64,000 bases of DNA from Lutjanus erythropterus (GCA_020091685.1 CM034607.1:6030130-6094129); one strand, 5' to 3'; positions 12,525 to 24,539 are shown, numbered from the stretch's first letter. Numbers and translations are program-made. The notes: a model not told the origin generated them from the sequence alone.

Positions 12525-12526
12525 TA

Positions 12527-13682
12527 AGTGCAAAAGGATTGTGCAATGAAATAAGAAATGAAAATCTACATGCTGAACCCATCACAAATAAGTTTTAGGG
12601 AGTAATTTGTGATACTGTTAGTGTGATCAGATGTACAACAGGGTTGTGGTCTTTTCCCCATGCTGCTTCTAATAACCATCAATTTGTTACTAGGAAGTAC
12701 ACAATATCAGGCAGACCTACAGGCGTCCAATGGAACCTTTAGCCTTTTTATAATATCTGGACCTGGCATTGTTTTCTGCTAAACATGGCCACCTCCAAGA
12801 AAAACAGGTGTATACTGTAAATGTGGCATGCAACTTTCATACGGTTCTGTATGGATATTGTGGACAAAACCTCCAACAGATTAGAAAATTAATGATATAG
12901 CCCAGCATGGGACCCTAGACAGGAACACATGCAAGTTATGGTCGAAGTCTGATGTCCCACTGTGAATAAATCATTACACTGAACACATCATGAGGAATGA
13001 ATATACCATGTGAAATTGAGCATAGCAGCATGATGGCCATATAGACCACATGGTCTGCTCAGTCTGTATGTATCTCTGTATATATAGAGTAAGCACTGTT
13101 GTGGTGAGCATGCTGGCAAACAGATGTGCCTTCACACCATCTGCGTCTTAAACATCCAGCAGACACAGAACAACATTAACATTCTTTTGGAGTCATGCCT
13201 CACCGCCTGATGAATGCAAGACTAATAGTTACTCTTTTAGCTCTGTTGTGGTCTCCAACGAATCCTAAGACAAACATCTGGCTCTTTAGCTGCTAAATTC
13301 TCTGCTACGTTCAACAGGTAGTTGCTAACTGTGTTTTTCTGCTACTCAGTGCTGGGCTGGTGGCATATAATTGGTTTTGGCAGATTTTTCACTGTCTGCT
13401 GCAGGTGAAAAGTAGGTTATGAGAGTTTAGGAAAACCAAACAATGAGCTAAAAGAGGCTGAAAAGCTCTACAGTTTTTATCAGGACTATTTTAAGTAGTT
13501 CCAACTAAGAGATGAACCAATTCAGAGAACTGGGCTGTTTTGAAAATCATTTTTTATAATATATACAACAAAATTAAAATCCTCTGTGCATTTGTCATCA
13601 TGGGTGACACCATTTTACATTACACACAGTCACTTTAAGCATTGTTAATATGAAAATACACTGACTGGTACATCTTTTAAGT
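12527..13682. other. No gene seen
   Basis: AT-rich, no recognisable exon, RNA or repeat boundary. Confidence 0.45.
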
Positions 13683-13796
13683 TTAGCCCATAGATTGTAT
13701 AAAACATGGACAGAGTCTCCGTAACATCACCCAGAGGCTTCTGAAGAGACATTGTAAAGCTCAGCATGGTGGCTCCAGCCATCGCTATCTTAGCAG

Positions 13797-14818
13797 CAGT
13801 GGTGGACAGTAGTGAAGTACATTTACTTGAGTACTGTACTTAAGTACATTTTTTGAGTATCTGTACTTTACTTGAGTATTTGTTTTTTTGGGAACTTATT
13901 ACTTTCACTCCACTACATTTCAAAGACAAATATTGTACTTTTGACTCCACTACATTTGTAGGAAGGTTGTTGTTACTTTTTGACTGAGCTTTGAAGTCAG
14001 CTGTTGGTGTTTTTTTCTTTTCTAAAATGCAATTGGTCACATGCTGTGTTCCTCACAAAAGAAAACCAATCACAGTAGCTCCTCTCAAATGGGACTGATG
14101 TAAAAGTGGAAATACGTCATCCAGGTGCTCTCTGTAACAAGAACAAGCAAGCTCTCCCTCTTTCATTCAAACAAAAAGCAGTAATGGTGACGGCAGGAGA
14201 AAGACAAAATTAAATGTCAAGATGTTATTATAATTATTCATTATTCCAGGTAGCTTTTAAATTTGGATTGTTTTTATCAGGGTGAAAAATACAGCATAAT
14301 TCATGTATATACTGCCTCTGAAGACAGAAAGAAATCTCAGTTATTTAACAGACTTGGAGAACTTCTTACAGTTATCTTCAGTCTAATGTTATGATGTGAT
14401 TTTAATACAGTTACATCAGAAAATGACAATAACTGTCCTTTTTGTTTTTGACTGTATTTCTATACTGAAGTTTTTATAGGTGTTTCTATAGACTTTGTGT
14501 AGCAGAGTGGTTCTACAAGCATCAGTGCATCATTAGATGGTTTCAGAGTTACAAGCTTCTGTAAATGCATCATGAAAACAATACAGTGTGTATTGATATT
14601 AGAAAATGTACTTTGTAATTTGTACTTTTGAATACTTAAGTATTTTTAAAAACATGTACTTTTGAATACTTAAGTATTTTTAAAAGCAAGAACTCTAGTA
14701 CTTTAACTCAAGTAAAATTTTGACTGAGCTGAACTTTCACTTGTAGTTGAGTAATATTTGACCAGGAGTATCTATACTTTGACTCAAGTACTGGGGTTGA
14801 GTACTTTGTCCACCACTG
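13797..14818. mobile_element. hAT non-autonomous element with perfect 8-bp target duplication (1,022 bp)
   Basis: It begins CAGTGGTGGACA and ends with the exact reverse of those 12 bases. The 8-bp direct repeat CTTAGCAG flanks it at 13789-13796 and 14819-14826 with no mismatch. Subterminal blocks are rich in AAGTAC/GTACTT, a pattern familiar from fish hAT MITEs. No transposase is encoded. It inserted into the repeat listed at 13683-15310. Confidence 0.93.
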
Positions 14819-15193
14819 CTTAGCAGCGTCTGAGTCAGCTAATTTTCAGCTAATCCAAAAATGGGCAAAGAGGTGGAGCGTGAGTGAAGCTGAGGCCGAC
14901 TGAACAAAGCAGCTACATAGCAGCTAACCGTTGTTTGGCACCCACCTGCAACTCAAAGCGGCCACGCCTAATTATGCAAAACTCTAAATCTTAATATTGA
15001 AATTTTAAGGCAAGTTATATAAAAAACACACCCTCCACGAACAGTTGTGATTAACAAGGAAATAAGCTGTAGAGACCAAAACAGTTTTTTGCACCAGGCT
15101 GTAAACATGTTTTATTTCTGCTATTAAGTTTTAATGTGAGATGTTTGTATACAGGGACGGACTTGCTTTTGCAATTAGCCTCAAATGGCCATT

Positions 15194-15238
15194 TGGGGTT
15201 AGGGTTAGGGTTAGGGCAGGGTTAGCCCTAACCCCCCC
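15194..15238. repeat. Short interstitial telomere-like tract
   Basis: About three TTAGGG units are followed by GCAGGGTTAG and then CCCTAACCCC, so the tract switches strand and can fold back. It sits inside the dispersed repeat and replaces about 8 bp that the other copy (25175-25712, reverse) has between the GGCCATT and GTAGTTTTT blocks. Confidence 0.85.
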
Positions 15239-15539
15239 CAGCAGTTTTTGGCTCTCTTGTGTTGGCTTTATTTTTCAGCCCTGGAGTTTGCTGCTTGGTT
15301 TAGCTGTGTTCATTTTTGTTGTAGAGAATGTGGTCATCATTAGCTATTTGGCTAGCTAGTGAACAGATGCATCTGAATTTTTTGCATACAGTGATATCAA
15401 GGTGGAGAGTGGTGAACATTTTAAATGCCCACAGCTGGAGAGGCCCCATATCAAAGGTCCATGTGAACACATTTTATATCATTTAAGACAGGAGGGGCTC
15501 CCAGGACACCCAGAATTCATAACTACACCCCTGCATGTA

Positions 15540-15992
15540 CACTGTAAAAACTAAAAGATTGAGAAAACGAAGGCAGCACACTACAATAGATTTTGAGTTT
15601 TGAGCCCAAGTCAAACTCTGAAGTTCTGAAAAAAAAAATACTGTTATTTTCTTTTCTTAATTAGAAACTTAAATATTTGAGTCTTAGAAACCTCCAAAAA
15701 ATTGTATTTGAAAAATTTTTGAGTAAACTTATTGAAGTGAAAGCGAATAATGTTCAATATTTTAATATTTTCAGGTAAAACCATTACATTTTCAGGCACC
15801 CAAATAAGGTTCACACCTCACTGTGACCAAAATTTTTTTTTTGTTTGTTTGTTTGTTTTTAGAACTCAAATATACAAGTTTATTTACAGATGAAAAGTAA
15901 ATTATCTCAACTAAAGATTTCTGTTTATTTTTAAGAACTATTGCAAGTTCTGTTTAATTTTTGAATTTTCTCATCTTTTTTTTTCTACAGTG
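15540..15992. mobile_element. MITE with TA target duplication (453 bp)
   Basis: The ends are CACTGTAAAAACTAAAAGAT and, in reverse, CACTGTAGAAAAAAAAAGAT, each next to a TA dinucleotide (15538-15539 and 15993-15994). Inverted ends plus a TA duplication suggest a Tc1/mariner-class MITE. It contains a TTTG run near 15840. No coding capacity. Confidence 0.7.
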
Positions 15993-15994
15993 TA

Positions 15995-17069
15995 TGCTTT
16001 TTCAATATTGTTTTTTTTTAAAACCATAGCATTTATCATCTTATATAACATGAACATTTACATAATGTGCATTTAATATAAAGTCTGCACTGTGTAGGCC
16101 CATGTGTCAGAGCCAAGAAAACAAGTAGTAAGCTTTGAAAAAGATGGAGGCGTAGTGTTATTAGTTATTACTATTATTAAATGACACTTACACAGAATAT
16201 ACATTTTTATACTAACTCAGTTTTAGACAGCTGATTAAAGAGAGCTGACTCAGTGCTGCTTGTCTTGACCCACTTTGAATCTGGAAACTGAATGCAGGTT
16301 GACCTATGAATAATCAAATAAGTATTTAAGGTCTTTCATAGTTTGCACCTGCTGACCCTTGAGGTCAAAGCGATTGTCCCTGTCAAGATCCAGATCTCCA
16401 ACCTCAGCCTCCACCCCCTCCTTCAGTGTTTTGCATAAAAGCTGTCCCATTAGCTAATCTGAGGCCTCTCCATTACTCCTCCTTCATTACCCCTCCAGCC
16501 CCACCCACCCCTCCACCTTCCTGTCAGGGTCCTGCTGTCCTGTCGCCTCCGTCTGCACATAATAGTCCTGTTTTGAGTTTCCTCCTTAATGAGGCCCAAC
16601 AGATGGGGCTCACACCTGCCGAAGGGACGGAGCAGAGAGTGACGGACCTTTTTGTCACGCTGTCCCGCAGAGGACAACAGTGCAGCCTGTCACTGTACAG
16701 TAGATTCTACAGAGAGGACATCTAGCAGGAACAGACCATGGAGCAGTGGTTGATATAAGCTTTAAATGACTGGATTAATAATGCATGCTAGCAGTATGGA
16801 GGGTAATGGCACTGCACTGGCTTTGCCTCATCAGCAGTTTTTGAAAGTACATGTCTCAGTGTAACAGCTTGGCCATAACACAACTATTGATCCTTTATGA
16901 GCAATCCAATCTATTTTTTCACATAAAAACTCCAGTTATACACCTAAAAGTAATGCAGTCTAATGGAGCAGTCCTGCAATAAATCTTACCTTTTAAACGT
17001 TGTAATGATCAGTACTTTTTAAAACTGTGCTGGATGCCACAGTATTTCCTTTAGGAGGCTGCATATTTA
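15995..17069. other. No gene identified
   Basis: The 99-codon plus-strand frame at 16426-16725 is proline-rich at its start and has no domain I recognise. It overlaps a minus-strand frame (16450-16677). The block 16330-16740 is pyrimidine-rich and not visibly repetitive. A conserved non-coding element is possible, without proof. Confidence 0.35.
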
Positions 17070-17564
17070 TGCTGCGTTCCAGACAATGTCGGAGGTTGGA
17101 ATTTTCCCACCTCCTACTTGAAAATGTTCAATAGAGGAGTCACTTAAACTCGGAGTTCCTACTTGCAAACTCAGGGAACAAACTTCATGAAAAAGCAGCT
17201 GTCAGATGTCACACAATGATGGCAGCACCCATGGAAGCTTAAAATAATACATACTTTCATATTGTATAAACCTGTTCTGCCTGTAAAGTGATGCACGTCG
17301 CCAGTATTATAAAGTGTTGTAAAATAAAATGCATAAGGGCGTCTGTTACCTCACAGTCAAGGTCCCCTGTGTAGTTTATGCAAGTTGGCTGCACTGCTAA
17401 GAGTTCAACTGAGTGTACACTTGACGAAGAAACTCACCATTTTTTCAGGGTCAGCCATGTTTTTTTGTTTACTTTTGGCAAAGGGCACCTGGAAGGCTTT
17501 GAGGTCGAAAGCTGGAAATTTCTACTGGGAAATTCCAACCTCTGAAGTTGTCTCAAATGCAGCA
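17070..17564. mobile_element. MITE, family with TGCTGC ends, copy 1
   Basis: The left end TGCTGCGTTCCAGACAATGT, followed by CGGAGGTTGGAATTTTCCCA, matches the reverse of the right end (TGCTGCATTTGAGACAACTT, then CAGAGGTTGGAATTTCCCA) at most positions over about 39 bp. A diverged relative lies at 34223-34736. The 65-codon frame at 17385-17582 runs through its right half and is not a gene. No clear target duplication. Confidence 0.7.
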
Positions 17565-17986
17565 CTAGTCTACCCTGTCTGACAAAAAAACACCTCAGGT
17601 AAAGTATCAACTAAATGTAAATCAAGAAAGCACAATAACATACTACAGGGATAATGTGCAATAAGTGGGTCATTGTGGCAAAATAAACCTCAACAGGATG
17701 ATGGCTGAGCCCGATGCAAAGTGGAGGGAGTCTTAAATTATCATTATCCTGCTTGTTAGTTGGGGAGCTCTGGTTTTAGTACACGTCTCTACAGTCTGTG
17801 GTCTCTGTACAGGCAAAGTAATACCCAACATGTCCTCATATCTAAACAGCAGAACAGGCTAATTGCCAGTGACTGTACTGCCAAAATAAATACACGTGCT
17901 AGACTCTCAGTGATTGATTGACACCTGTGGGTGTATCTGTGTAGAGTTGCTGTCACTCATACCTGTCGCCTGGCTAACCGCCAAAA

Positions 17987-19852
17987 ATGTATATATGGCT
18001 AAAAAGGATAAATTGCCCTTCCAGAGGGACATCAGCTGCTACTACCAGTCAGCCTACAGTCGAAGATGCACTTGCCAGCGACAGCAACCCAGGTTATTCT
18101 TCAACTTCAAGGTCTACCTTTGACTGGGATGCTAGAAGCAGTGCAAATGTGGCTGGCGAAGCTGCTAGCATAGCCACAGACAATGACGAGGAGTTAAATG
18201 CAGAGCCTCCTGATGTGGGAAAGCATGCAGGCAGAGAGACTACCTTCTCAAAAAGGCGTAAATATGATGAGAACTACATTGCTTTGGGTTTCACTTGTAT
18301 TAGTACTGGTGGATTTACTCGCCACAGTGTGTAAAGTAGTATGTGTGTAAAGTATGTGCAAAGGTACTGTCTCAGAACTCAATGAAACCTTCACTGTTGT
18401 GCAGACATTTAGAAACGAAACATGTTCTTTTGAAAAATAAGCCACGGGAGTTTTTTGAACAAGAACTGAGAAGACTTTCTACCAGTAAGACTTGCATACG
18501 AGAGACAGATATTGTTAATAAGAACAGGCTACAAGCATCTTACATGGTGAGTTACAGAGTGGCTAAAACCAGCAAGTGACACACTATTGTGGAAGACTTG
18601 ATTCTCCCTGCTGCCACGGATATCGTTGGGACAATGCTGGGGGAAAAGGCCAAAAAAATTATACAGTCCGTGCCTTCATCAAACAATAGTGTTTCTTGGT
18701 GCATCAGTGACATGGCAGAGGATGTTTGGATGCTACTACATTGCATTTGAGTCAGCAAATTTTACGCACTACAGCTGGATGAGTCAACAGATGTAGCCGG
18801 CCTGGCACATGTCCTGGTATATGTGAGGTACATTCATGAAGGGACAGTTAAGGAGGATATGCTTTTCTGCAAATCTCTGGAAACAAGGACAACTGGAGAG
18901 GACATTTTCAAAATGCTGGACACCTTTGTGACATCAAATGGACTTATGTGGACACAGTGTGTTGGCATCTGTATTGGCAGGGCAAAGGCCATGACCGGGA
19001 GACACAGCAGAGTAATAACGCGCGTGCAAGCGCTTGCTCCTGATGCCACTGCAGCATCCACTGAGAAGCTCTCACTGCCAAGGGAATGCCTGCCAGCCTG
19101 AAGAATGTTTTGAACACAACAGTGAAAATGGTGAACTTTGTGAAAGCCAGGCCCCTGAACTCTCGTATATTTACTGCATTATGCAGTGAAATGGGCAGCG
19201 ATCATGAGATGTTACTACTACAGATGTAGTAAGTAGACACGTACAGACGTACGCTGGCTATCAAGAGGCAAAGTATTGACATGTTTCTTTGAACTGAAAG
19301 ATGAACTGAAGATTTTCTTCAGTGACCATAACTTTCAAGTGTCTGAGAATTTACATGATGAGGAGTTTCTGACACGCCTGTCTTATCTGGGTGACATTTT
19401 GTCTCGTCTGAATGAAAATGAATCTCAGTTTACAGGGAGTTTCAGCAACAATATTCAATGTGAGAGATAAAGTAGAAACGGACGGATCAGACAGTTGACT
19501 ACGTCATCCATTTACAGCTGTGCCTGCTTCTTTATCAGCGTCTGAACATGTGAGCTTAATTGAGATCACAACAGATGGATCCCTGAAAATGGAATTTAGT
19601 TAGAAGCCACTGTCAGATTTCTGGATTGGACTGTACACAGAACAGCCTGCTCTGGCCAAATGCGCTCTCAAGACTTTGATGCCCTTTGCCACCACGTATT
19701 TGTGTGAGAGTGGATTCTCAGCTCTGACAGCTATGAAAACAAAACACAGAACAAGACTCTGTGTAGAGAACGATTTAAGACTCAGACTTTCTCAAATTCA
19801 GCCAAACATTGCAGAGTTATGTGCGTCTTCTCAAGCACACCCTTCTCATTAA
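17987..19852 (+). pseudogene. Broken hAT transposase, ZBED5-like
   Basis: Successive fragments in different frames read like a ZBED5/FAM200-type hAT transposase in order. First comes a Ser/Thr-rich leader ending KRRKYDENYIALGFTCI (to about 18325). A BED-type zinc finger CKVCAK...HLETKH follows from 18343. The catalytic core starts with LDESTD near 18775-18790 and runs through LVYVRYIHEGTVKEDMLFCK. ARPLNSR...EMGSDH is near 19150-19210. FFELKDELKIFF is near 19280, and the dimerisation tail CESGFSALTAMKTKHRTRL ends before 19852. The family TDGAKAM motif reads CIGRAKAM, so a catalytic aspartate is gone. There are several in-frame stops and a deletion after 19210. It cannot make a working enzyme. 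The matching right terminus is at 20156-20178; I find no left terminus upstream. Confidence 0.88.
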
Positions 19853-20155
19853 AGCTGTGGTGAGTTTGTACTTCATAGTTTCAAGTGGATTCATAACTAA
19901 ATATGTTCTAGAACTGTAGAAATGTTTGGTAGATTTCTTTTTTCAAAAGTGAACTGGTGTTGCTCACTGAAAATGCTGGTAAATAAATCTATTTGGTGAG
20001 AAATAATTCACAGATTTTATTTGTATATTATGCATGCTGTGTGTAGGGGTGCGTGTGGCGGCAGGCTTACAGACACATTTCTTTTTCTAGATGCTATAAG
20101 TGCATGACAGTAGGGGGTACATGGCTGGAGGTCAAATGTCTGAAGAGGTATGGGC

Positions 20156-20178
20156 TGTCAAAAGTTTGGGAACCACTG
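20156..20178 (+). repeat. Right terminal repeat of the hAT element
   Basis: GTCAAAAGTTTGGGAACCAC then TG is the reverse of the CAGTGGTTCCCAAACTTTT terminus typical of Charlie-like hAT elements. It lies about 300 bp beyond the transposase remnant, at the expected distance. Confidence 0.6.
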
Positions 20179-20309
20179 CCGTAGATGATGCCCACCTCCT
20201 ATCTACAATATCAAACGGTGAAATCCCGTGCTCAACTATAAATCAAAACTTATGCAGTAGGTATCTACAACAGGACTTTTGTGATCCCCTTACATTGACT
20301 ATAAAACCA

Positions 20310-20440
20310 GCTTTACAGGTTTATGCTAAGCTAGGCTAATCACCTCCAGGCTCTGGCTTCATACTTACACAGACATGAGAGTGGCATCAATCTTCTCTTC
20401 TACAATCAGAGAGAAAACAAAAAAACATTACTCAAAATGA
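20310..20440 (+). repeat. Dispersed repeat fragment, copy 2
   Basis: TTTATGCTAAGCTAGGCTAA, TCTGGCTTCATA and ACAGACATGAGAGTGGCATC match the segment at 7425-7580 in the same orientation. Class unknown. Confidence 0.55.
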
Positions 20441-21728
20441 TTTGTTTAAGTTTAAACATTTGTGAATTAAGTAAATTAACTGGAAATGCAAAAACAACAA
20501 TATGCAGTCGTCTTGTCTACTCTTCATACTTAATTTCTTTATCCATACATGCAGGACAATGAAATTTCTTGTAAATCAGACTGAAAATCAGATCAAAAAT
20601 TCAGATTTTTTAAAACATAAATAGTATTTTAAAATACTTTATTATTAAATACTTTCTTTTTACTTTTTTAATATATTGAATATTTTGCACCCCAATGAAA
20701 CCACCCATTTGACAATGCATTACTGTATCACTACAGAGTTTTTATTCAAAGAAAGTTCTTAAATTCTCCTAAGAATGCATAACAAAGGTAATATTGTACA
20801 TTTCTTTGTCCTCATTTGTTGTTTTTAATTTTTTACATCATGTAACATAAAGGAATCTTTTCCTGTTTGCCAGGTTGGGTCTTTTTCTAGCCAGTGAGCA
20901 GGATTTTGACAGTGCTTTTAAGCAGTATTTTTAAAAATTCAACCCAGACCTTTTAACTTCGAGTTTTCCTCTCTGGTAGACATTTCTTTGCTGCGAGTGA
21001 AACCCAAAATGTTCTGCCTTGAAAATGGGAAGCAATCTAGTCTGGAAAGAAGGTGAAATGTAGAAGGTAATACTTGGATGTCTTCCTTCATATTCATGCT
21101 TTAGATAAATATTTCATTCTGGTGTTGCCCTGATGTTTCTTAGTGATGTACTGTAGGCTGTCCCAGGCACAGCCCATGGTGATATAAGAGCCCTGCCCAC
21201 TTGGGAGAGCTTGTTTTCAGCACAGTAAAAGCAGTCTGAGCCCCGGAGCCTGCTTAAGGCCGGAGGGGTGGGGTTACTCGGGGAGGGGTGGGTGGCATGT
21301 TCTAGGGAGGAGGATGAAAAGAAAGATGAGGCGAGGGATGCAATATAGATAAGGAGCAACCGCTGACTGAAAAGTGATGCAGGGTGGGGGCATAGATGGG
21401 ACTGCTTGGTGCTGAATCAGGGCTTGTTACCATCACAGGGCTCCTCTGGGACCGTGATGTCAGCCGCGGGACAGGGAGAGAGGAGGGGAGGCAAACAAAG
21501 GGAGGAGAGGGACGAGAGGGAGGCGGAGGTGGAGAGAGGAAAGCACAGGGGGATTGACAAAGAGGACCTGCAGAGATGATCCACAGATGGCTGCAGAAAG
21601 CTGCAGGCTGGATGTCAATGGAGACGTATTAGAGAGATACAAATCAGATTTTCATCCCACATGATGAAATTAGTTTTATGACTAGAAAGATACTTATTAT
21701 TGATTCCTAGTGGTGCTAAAACATTTAT
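20441..21728. other. No gene seen; purine-rich block
   Basis: The stretch 21240-21560 is strongly purine-rich on the plus strand, including a GGGGAGGGGTGGG run near 21280. This explains the open minus-strand frames at 21114-21359 and 21460-21642. The remainder is AT-rich without recognisable features. Confidence 0.45.
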
Positions 21729-22878
21729 GGTCACACTTTATTTTACAGTACACCAATAAGATATAACAAGCTGTCCTTTGTATTAAATTATACAAAAACT
21801 AGAGATAATATGTTCTTTATTAGACAGTATTGGATCATTTATTAGAGGGTAATTAGGGACACATTGCAACAGAACTGTAGTGTAAACTAAAGTGTGTTGT
21901 TTCCCATTTTTAGACTCTTATTAGACTTTGAGGGTTGTTAAGGATACATTATAACAGAACTGTACTGTAACCTAAAGTGTATTATCTTCCAAAGTTTGAC
22001 ACTAATGTGACTTTATTAGAGGGTAATTAGGGACACATTATAACAGAATTGTGTTGTAAACTTTAGTATATTATTTCCTACAATTATACCCTTATTAAAC
22101 TTTATTAATTAGAGGGTAATTGGGGACATGTAACTGTACTTTAAGCTAAAGTGAAATCACGTATCTGCTACTTGAGAGACACACTTTCTATGGCTGACCC
22201 CATACAATTGACCCCACCTCCAAACAGCATCCGTCCAATCATAGCTTAGCAGCCATAACTAGAGCTGACAAGCTTTCCATTTCTGTACAAGTTGAAGGTG
22301 TACAGGAGGCTCTGAGAAAACGATACTCTCCATTTCATGAGTCTGGAAACACAGGAGCACACGTGTGGGGAATGGATTAAACTCCATCTTCATTTGCTCT
22401 AATATAAACTGCAAATGTTAGCATGTTTGGCTAACAAACTAACTAACATTAGCTCACTAGCTGCAGCCGCTATCCTGGCTGTCCTCTGGCTCATCTGGCT
22501 TGGTGACCGTCTCAAAGTGTTTTTGTCCTCTATCATGTAGATATACCTGCCGTATTTCACCATCTGAACAATGTTTGCTGAGACATAAGCTAAGCTTCAG
22601 TCTTTTAGCTTTAACATTATATCACACACGCAACTGTCAGATAACTTTATATAAATACTTTCACTTGCTCTTGTTTTAAAATGTGTCAGATGGAAACATT
22701 AAAATGTCAGCTGGAGATGGACTTCTCGGCCATATTAGTGTACCATTGGGTGTATGGTGTCTAATTATGGTATAACTACTGTCTAATAAAGAACATATAA
22801 TTTATAGTTTTTGTCTAACTTGATACAATGTACAGCTTATTACCTCATATTAATATGCCGTAAAATAAAGTGCAACCA
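21729..22878. mobile_element. Non-autonomous element with about 100-bp inverted ends
   Basis: The arms 21729-21829 and 22777-22878 are inverted copies. Both hold CACTTTATTTTAC near the tip, ACAAAAACTA in the middle and TGTTCTTTATTAGACAGTA at the inner end. The flanks ACATTTAT and ACTTGTAT agree at 6 of 8 positions, a weak target-duplication candidate. An internal tandem array is listed separately. No coding capacity. Superfamily undecided. Confidence 0.75.
21836..22150. repeat. Four degenerate tandem units inside the element
   Basis: A unit containing GAGGGTAATTAGGGACACAT, then AACAGAACTGTA and a CTAAAGTGTATTAT block, recurs about every 85-92 bp. Anchors are near 21857, 21942, 22031 and 22123. 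Confidence 0.7.
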
Positions 22879-23934
22879 CTTGTATTTACATACTACTGAT
22901 TGGCACAAACTTGGACTGCCTCAACCTCGGAAACTGGCATGTTGAGATTAGTCCTGAGGTATGGAGGGAACTCTGTTTGTGTGCTGGTGAGTGATAATCA
23001 TAATCCCAATCTGGGCGATTAGTGTTATCCCGATATTATCACGCCAACATCCATCCATACAAGCCAGATGTCTGCATGTGAGGCTCAGCTCAGTTCATTT
23101 TGGAGTATTATCTCAGACTGTCCGAGCGTTTTAGTCACCCCGCCTTAGCGTTCAGCTCTCATACATGACACTGATCTTTTTAGCCATGTTGTGAGATGAA
23201 GAGAATCCCATGCAGCTGTCTGTAACTGATGGAAGGAACAAAATAAAGGTGTAGAAGGAGGTGGAACCAGCGTGGCCTTCATTATCTCAATCTCAACAGA
23301 TAACTTTGACTGCTGCTTCTAAGCAATCAATTTTTATGCCTACAGGTCTCTGTGACATGCAGCAGATAAGGGTATCTAGTTTCTATGTGAATAATCAAAC
23401 AGAGGTAGCATTACTGCAAGGCATGACAGGTGAAAATGGCAGTAACAGATGCATTTACATTTTGAGATACTCAGTACATTTTACATAGATAAAAACAGGA
23501 ATTCAGACACCAAATGTATCATTTATATTTGAAATAGTTTTACCCCCAAACAAGAATAATTAAATGGTTAAAAGTTCCATTTAGTTGATATACCAACAGT
23601 GTTGCATGACATGGGAGAGTACTGTTGGAAATTTTGAATTAGTTCTCTATCCTGGAAAAGTTCAAGTTACCCAACTGTATATCCTTACAGAACTACAAAG
23701 GTGCACTGGTTGAATCATTGTGAAGCATTTGTTCTCCATCCACAAAACATTTTTTTTGCAAAACCTACAAAATAAGCCCACTTGTAAAGAGGACTGTCCA
23801 CAACCTAAAGCATAAGAGACCATTCTAAAATGTGGAGTAGTCCTCTCAGCCATCTGACTGTATTTAATCAAAATGTTGTGGCAGGCAGTTGCAAACTTTT
23901 GATGACTAATGTACTATCTACCATCTATAATGTG
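22879..23934. other. No gene seen
   Basis: The frames at 23261-23488 (plus) and 23662-23871 (minus) carry no recognised motif. No repeat boundary resolved. Confidence 0.45.
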
Positions 23935-24114
23935 AGCTTTTTATGCCTTTGATGATAGGACAGCTGAAGATATGACAGGAAAGGGGGTGTAGAGAGTGGA
24001 GGAATGACATGCAGCAAATGGCTGTAGGCAGGAGTTGAACCTATGGCTGCTGCGGAGGACTCACAGCCTCACTACATGTGGCGAACACTCTACCAACTGA
24101 GCTACCAAGCCACC
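23935..24114 (-). mobile_element. tRNA-derived SINE, copy 1
   Basis: On the minus strand the head reads GGTGGCTTGGTAGCTCAGTT, a pol III A box (24092-24103). GGTTCAACTCC follows as the B box (24031-24041). Then comes the CAGCCATTTGCTGCATGTCA stretch and a pyrimidine-rich body ending in GGCATAAAAAGC. This is a well-known teleost SINE layout. A and B boxes come from a tRNA ancestor, but the tRNA fold is not preserved, so this is not a tRNA gene. Confidence 0.85.
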
Positions 24115-24232
24115 TAGAAATTGACATATTGAACCCAGGCCCAGTCTCCCAACAAAGCATCAAATATAATTGCTCATCCAATGTGGACATAACACAACAT
24201 AACGCAATTTAACATACTCAAACCATGGTCTT

Positions 24233-24256
24233 AACCTAAACCTAACCCTAACCTTA
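24233..24256. repeat. Degenerate telomere-like repeat
   Basis: CCTAAACCTAACCCTAACCT holds about three to four imperfect CCCTAA units. It is too short and impure to say more. Confidence 0.5.
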
Positions 24257-24539
24257 AAACCAAGTCCTAAACCCTCCATTTGAACATGTGGTGTCTAGCA
24301 CTTTGGTTCTCACGAAGCTAGTCACTCCACAAGTGCAGTTAAACAGGCCCGCTTTTTCAAAATCAGAATTGAAGGGATTGTATCTGACCATTTCTCTAAC
24401 TTTCTGAAACTGAAAATCCAACATTCACACCCACTTCACGCTGTGATTGTCCAGGTGTGTAGCAGTGAGACAGGAGCCTTTGAAGCTCATGCTTTCAAAC
24501 TCTCTCTGTTCATTCTTCACAACTACACAACTATTTCTG

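Larger units (their letters stand above)
13683..15310 (+). repeat. Dispersed repeat, copy 1, interrupted by a hAT element
   Basis: Two pieces, 13683-13796 and 14827-15310, form one repeat (CCCATAGATTGTATAAAACA at the start, CACCCACCTGCAACTCAAAG and GCACCAGGCTGTAAACATGT further in). A second copy lies in reverse at 25175-25712. I know this family as abundant in percomorph fish, class uncertain. The gap is filled by the hAT element at 13797-14818, and a telomere-like tract sits at 15194-15238. The 72-codon frame at 15141-15359 is repeat sequence. Confidence 0.7.

Noticed and set aside
24031..24114. tRNA gene
   Set aside because: A and B boxes are present but the acceptor, anticodon and T arms do not fold and a SINE body follows. 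It is a tRNA-derived SINE.
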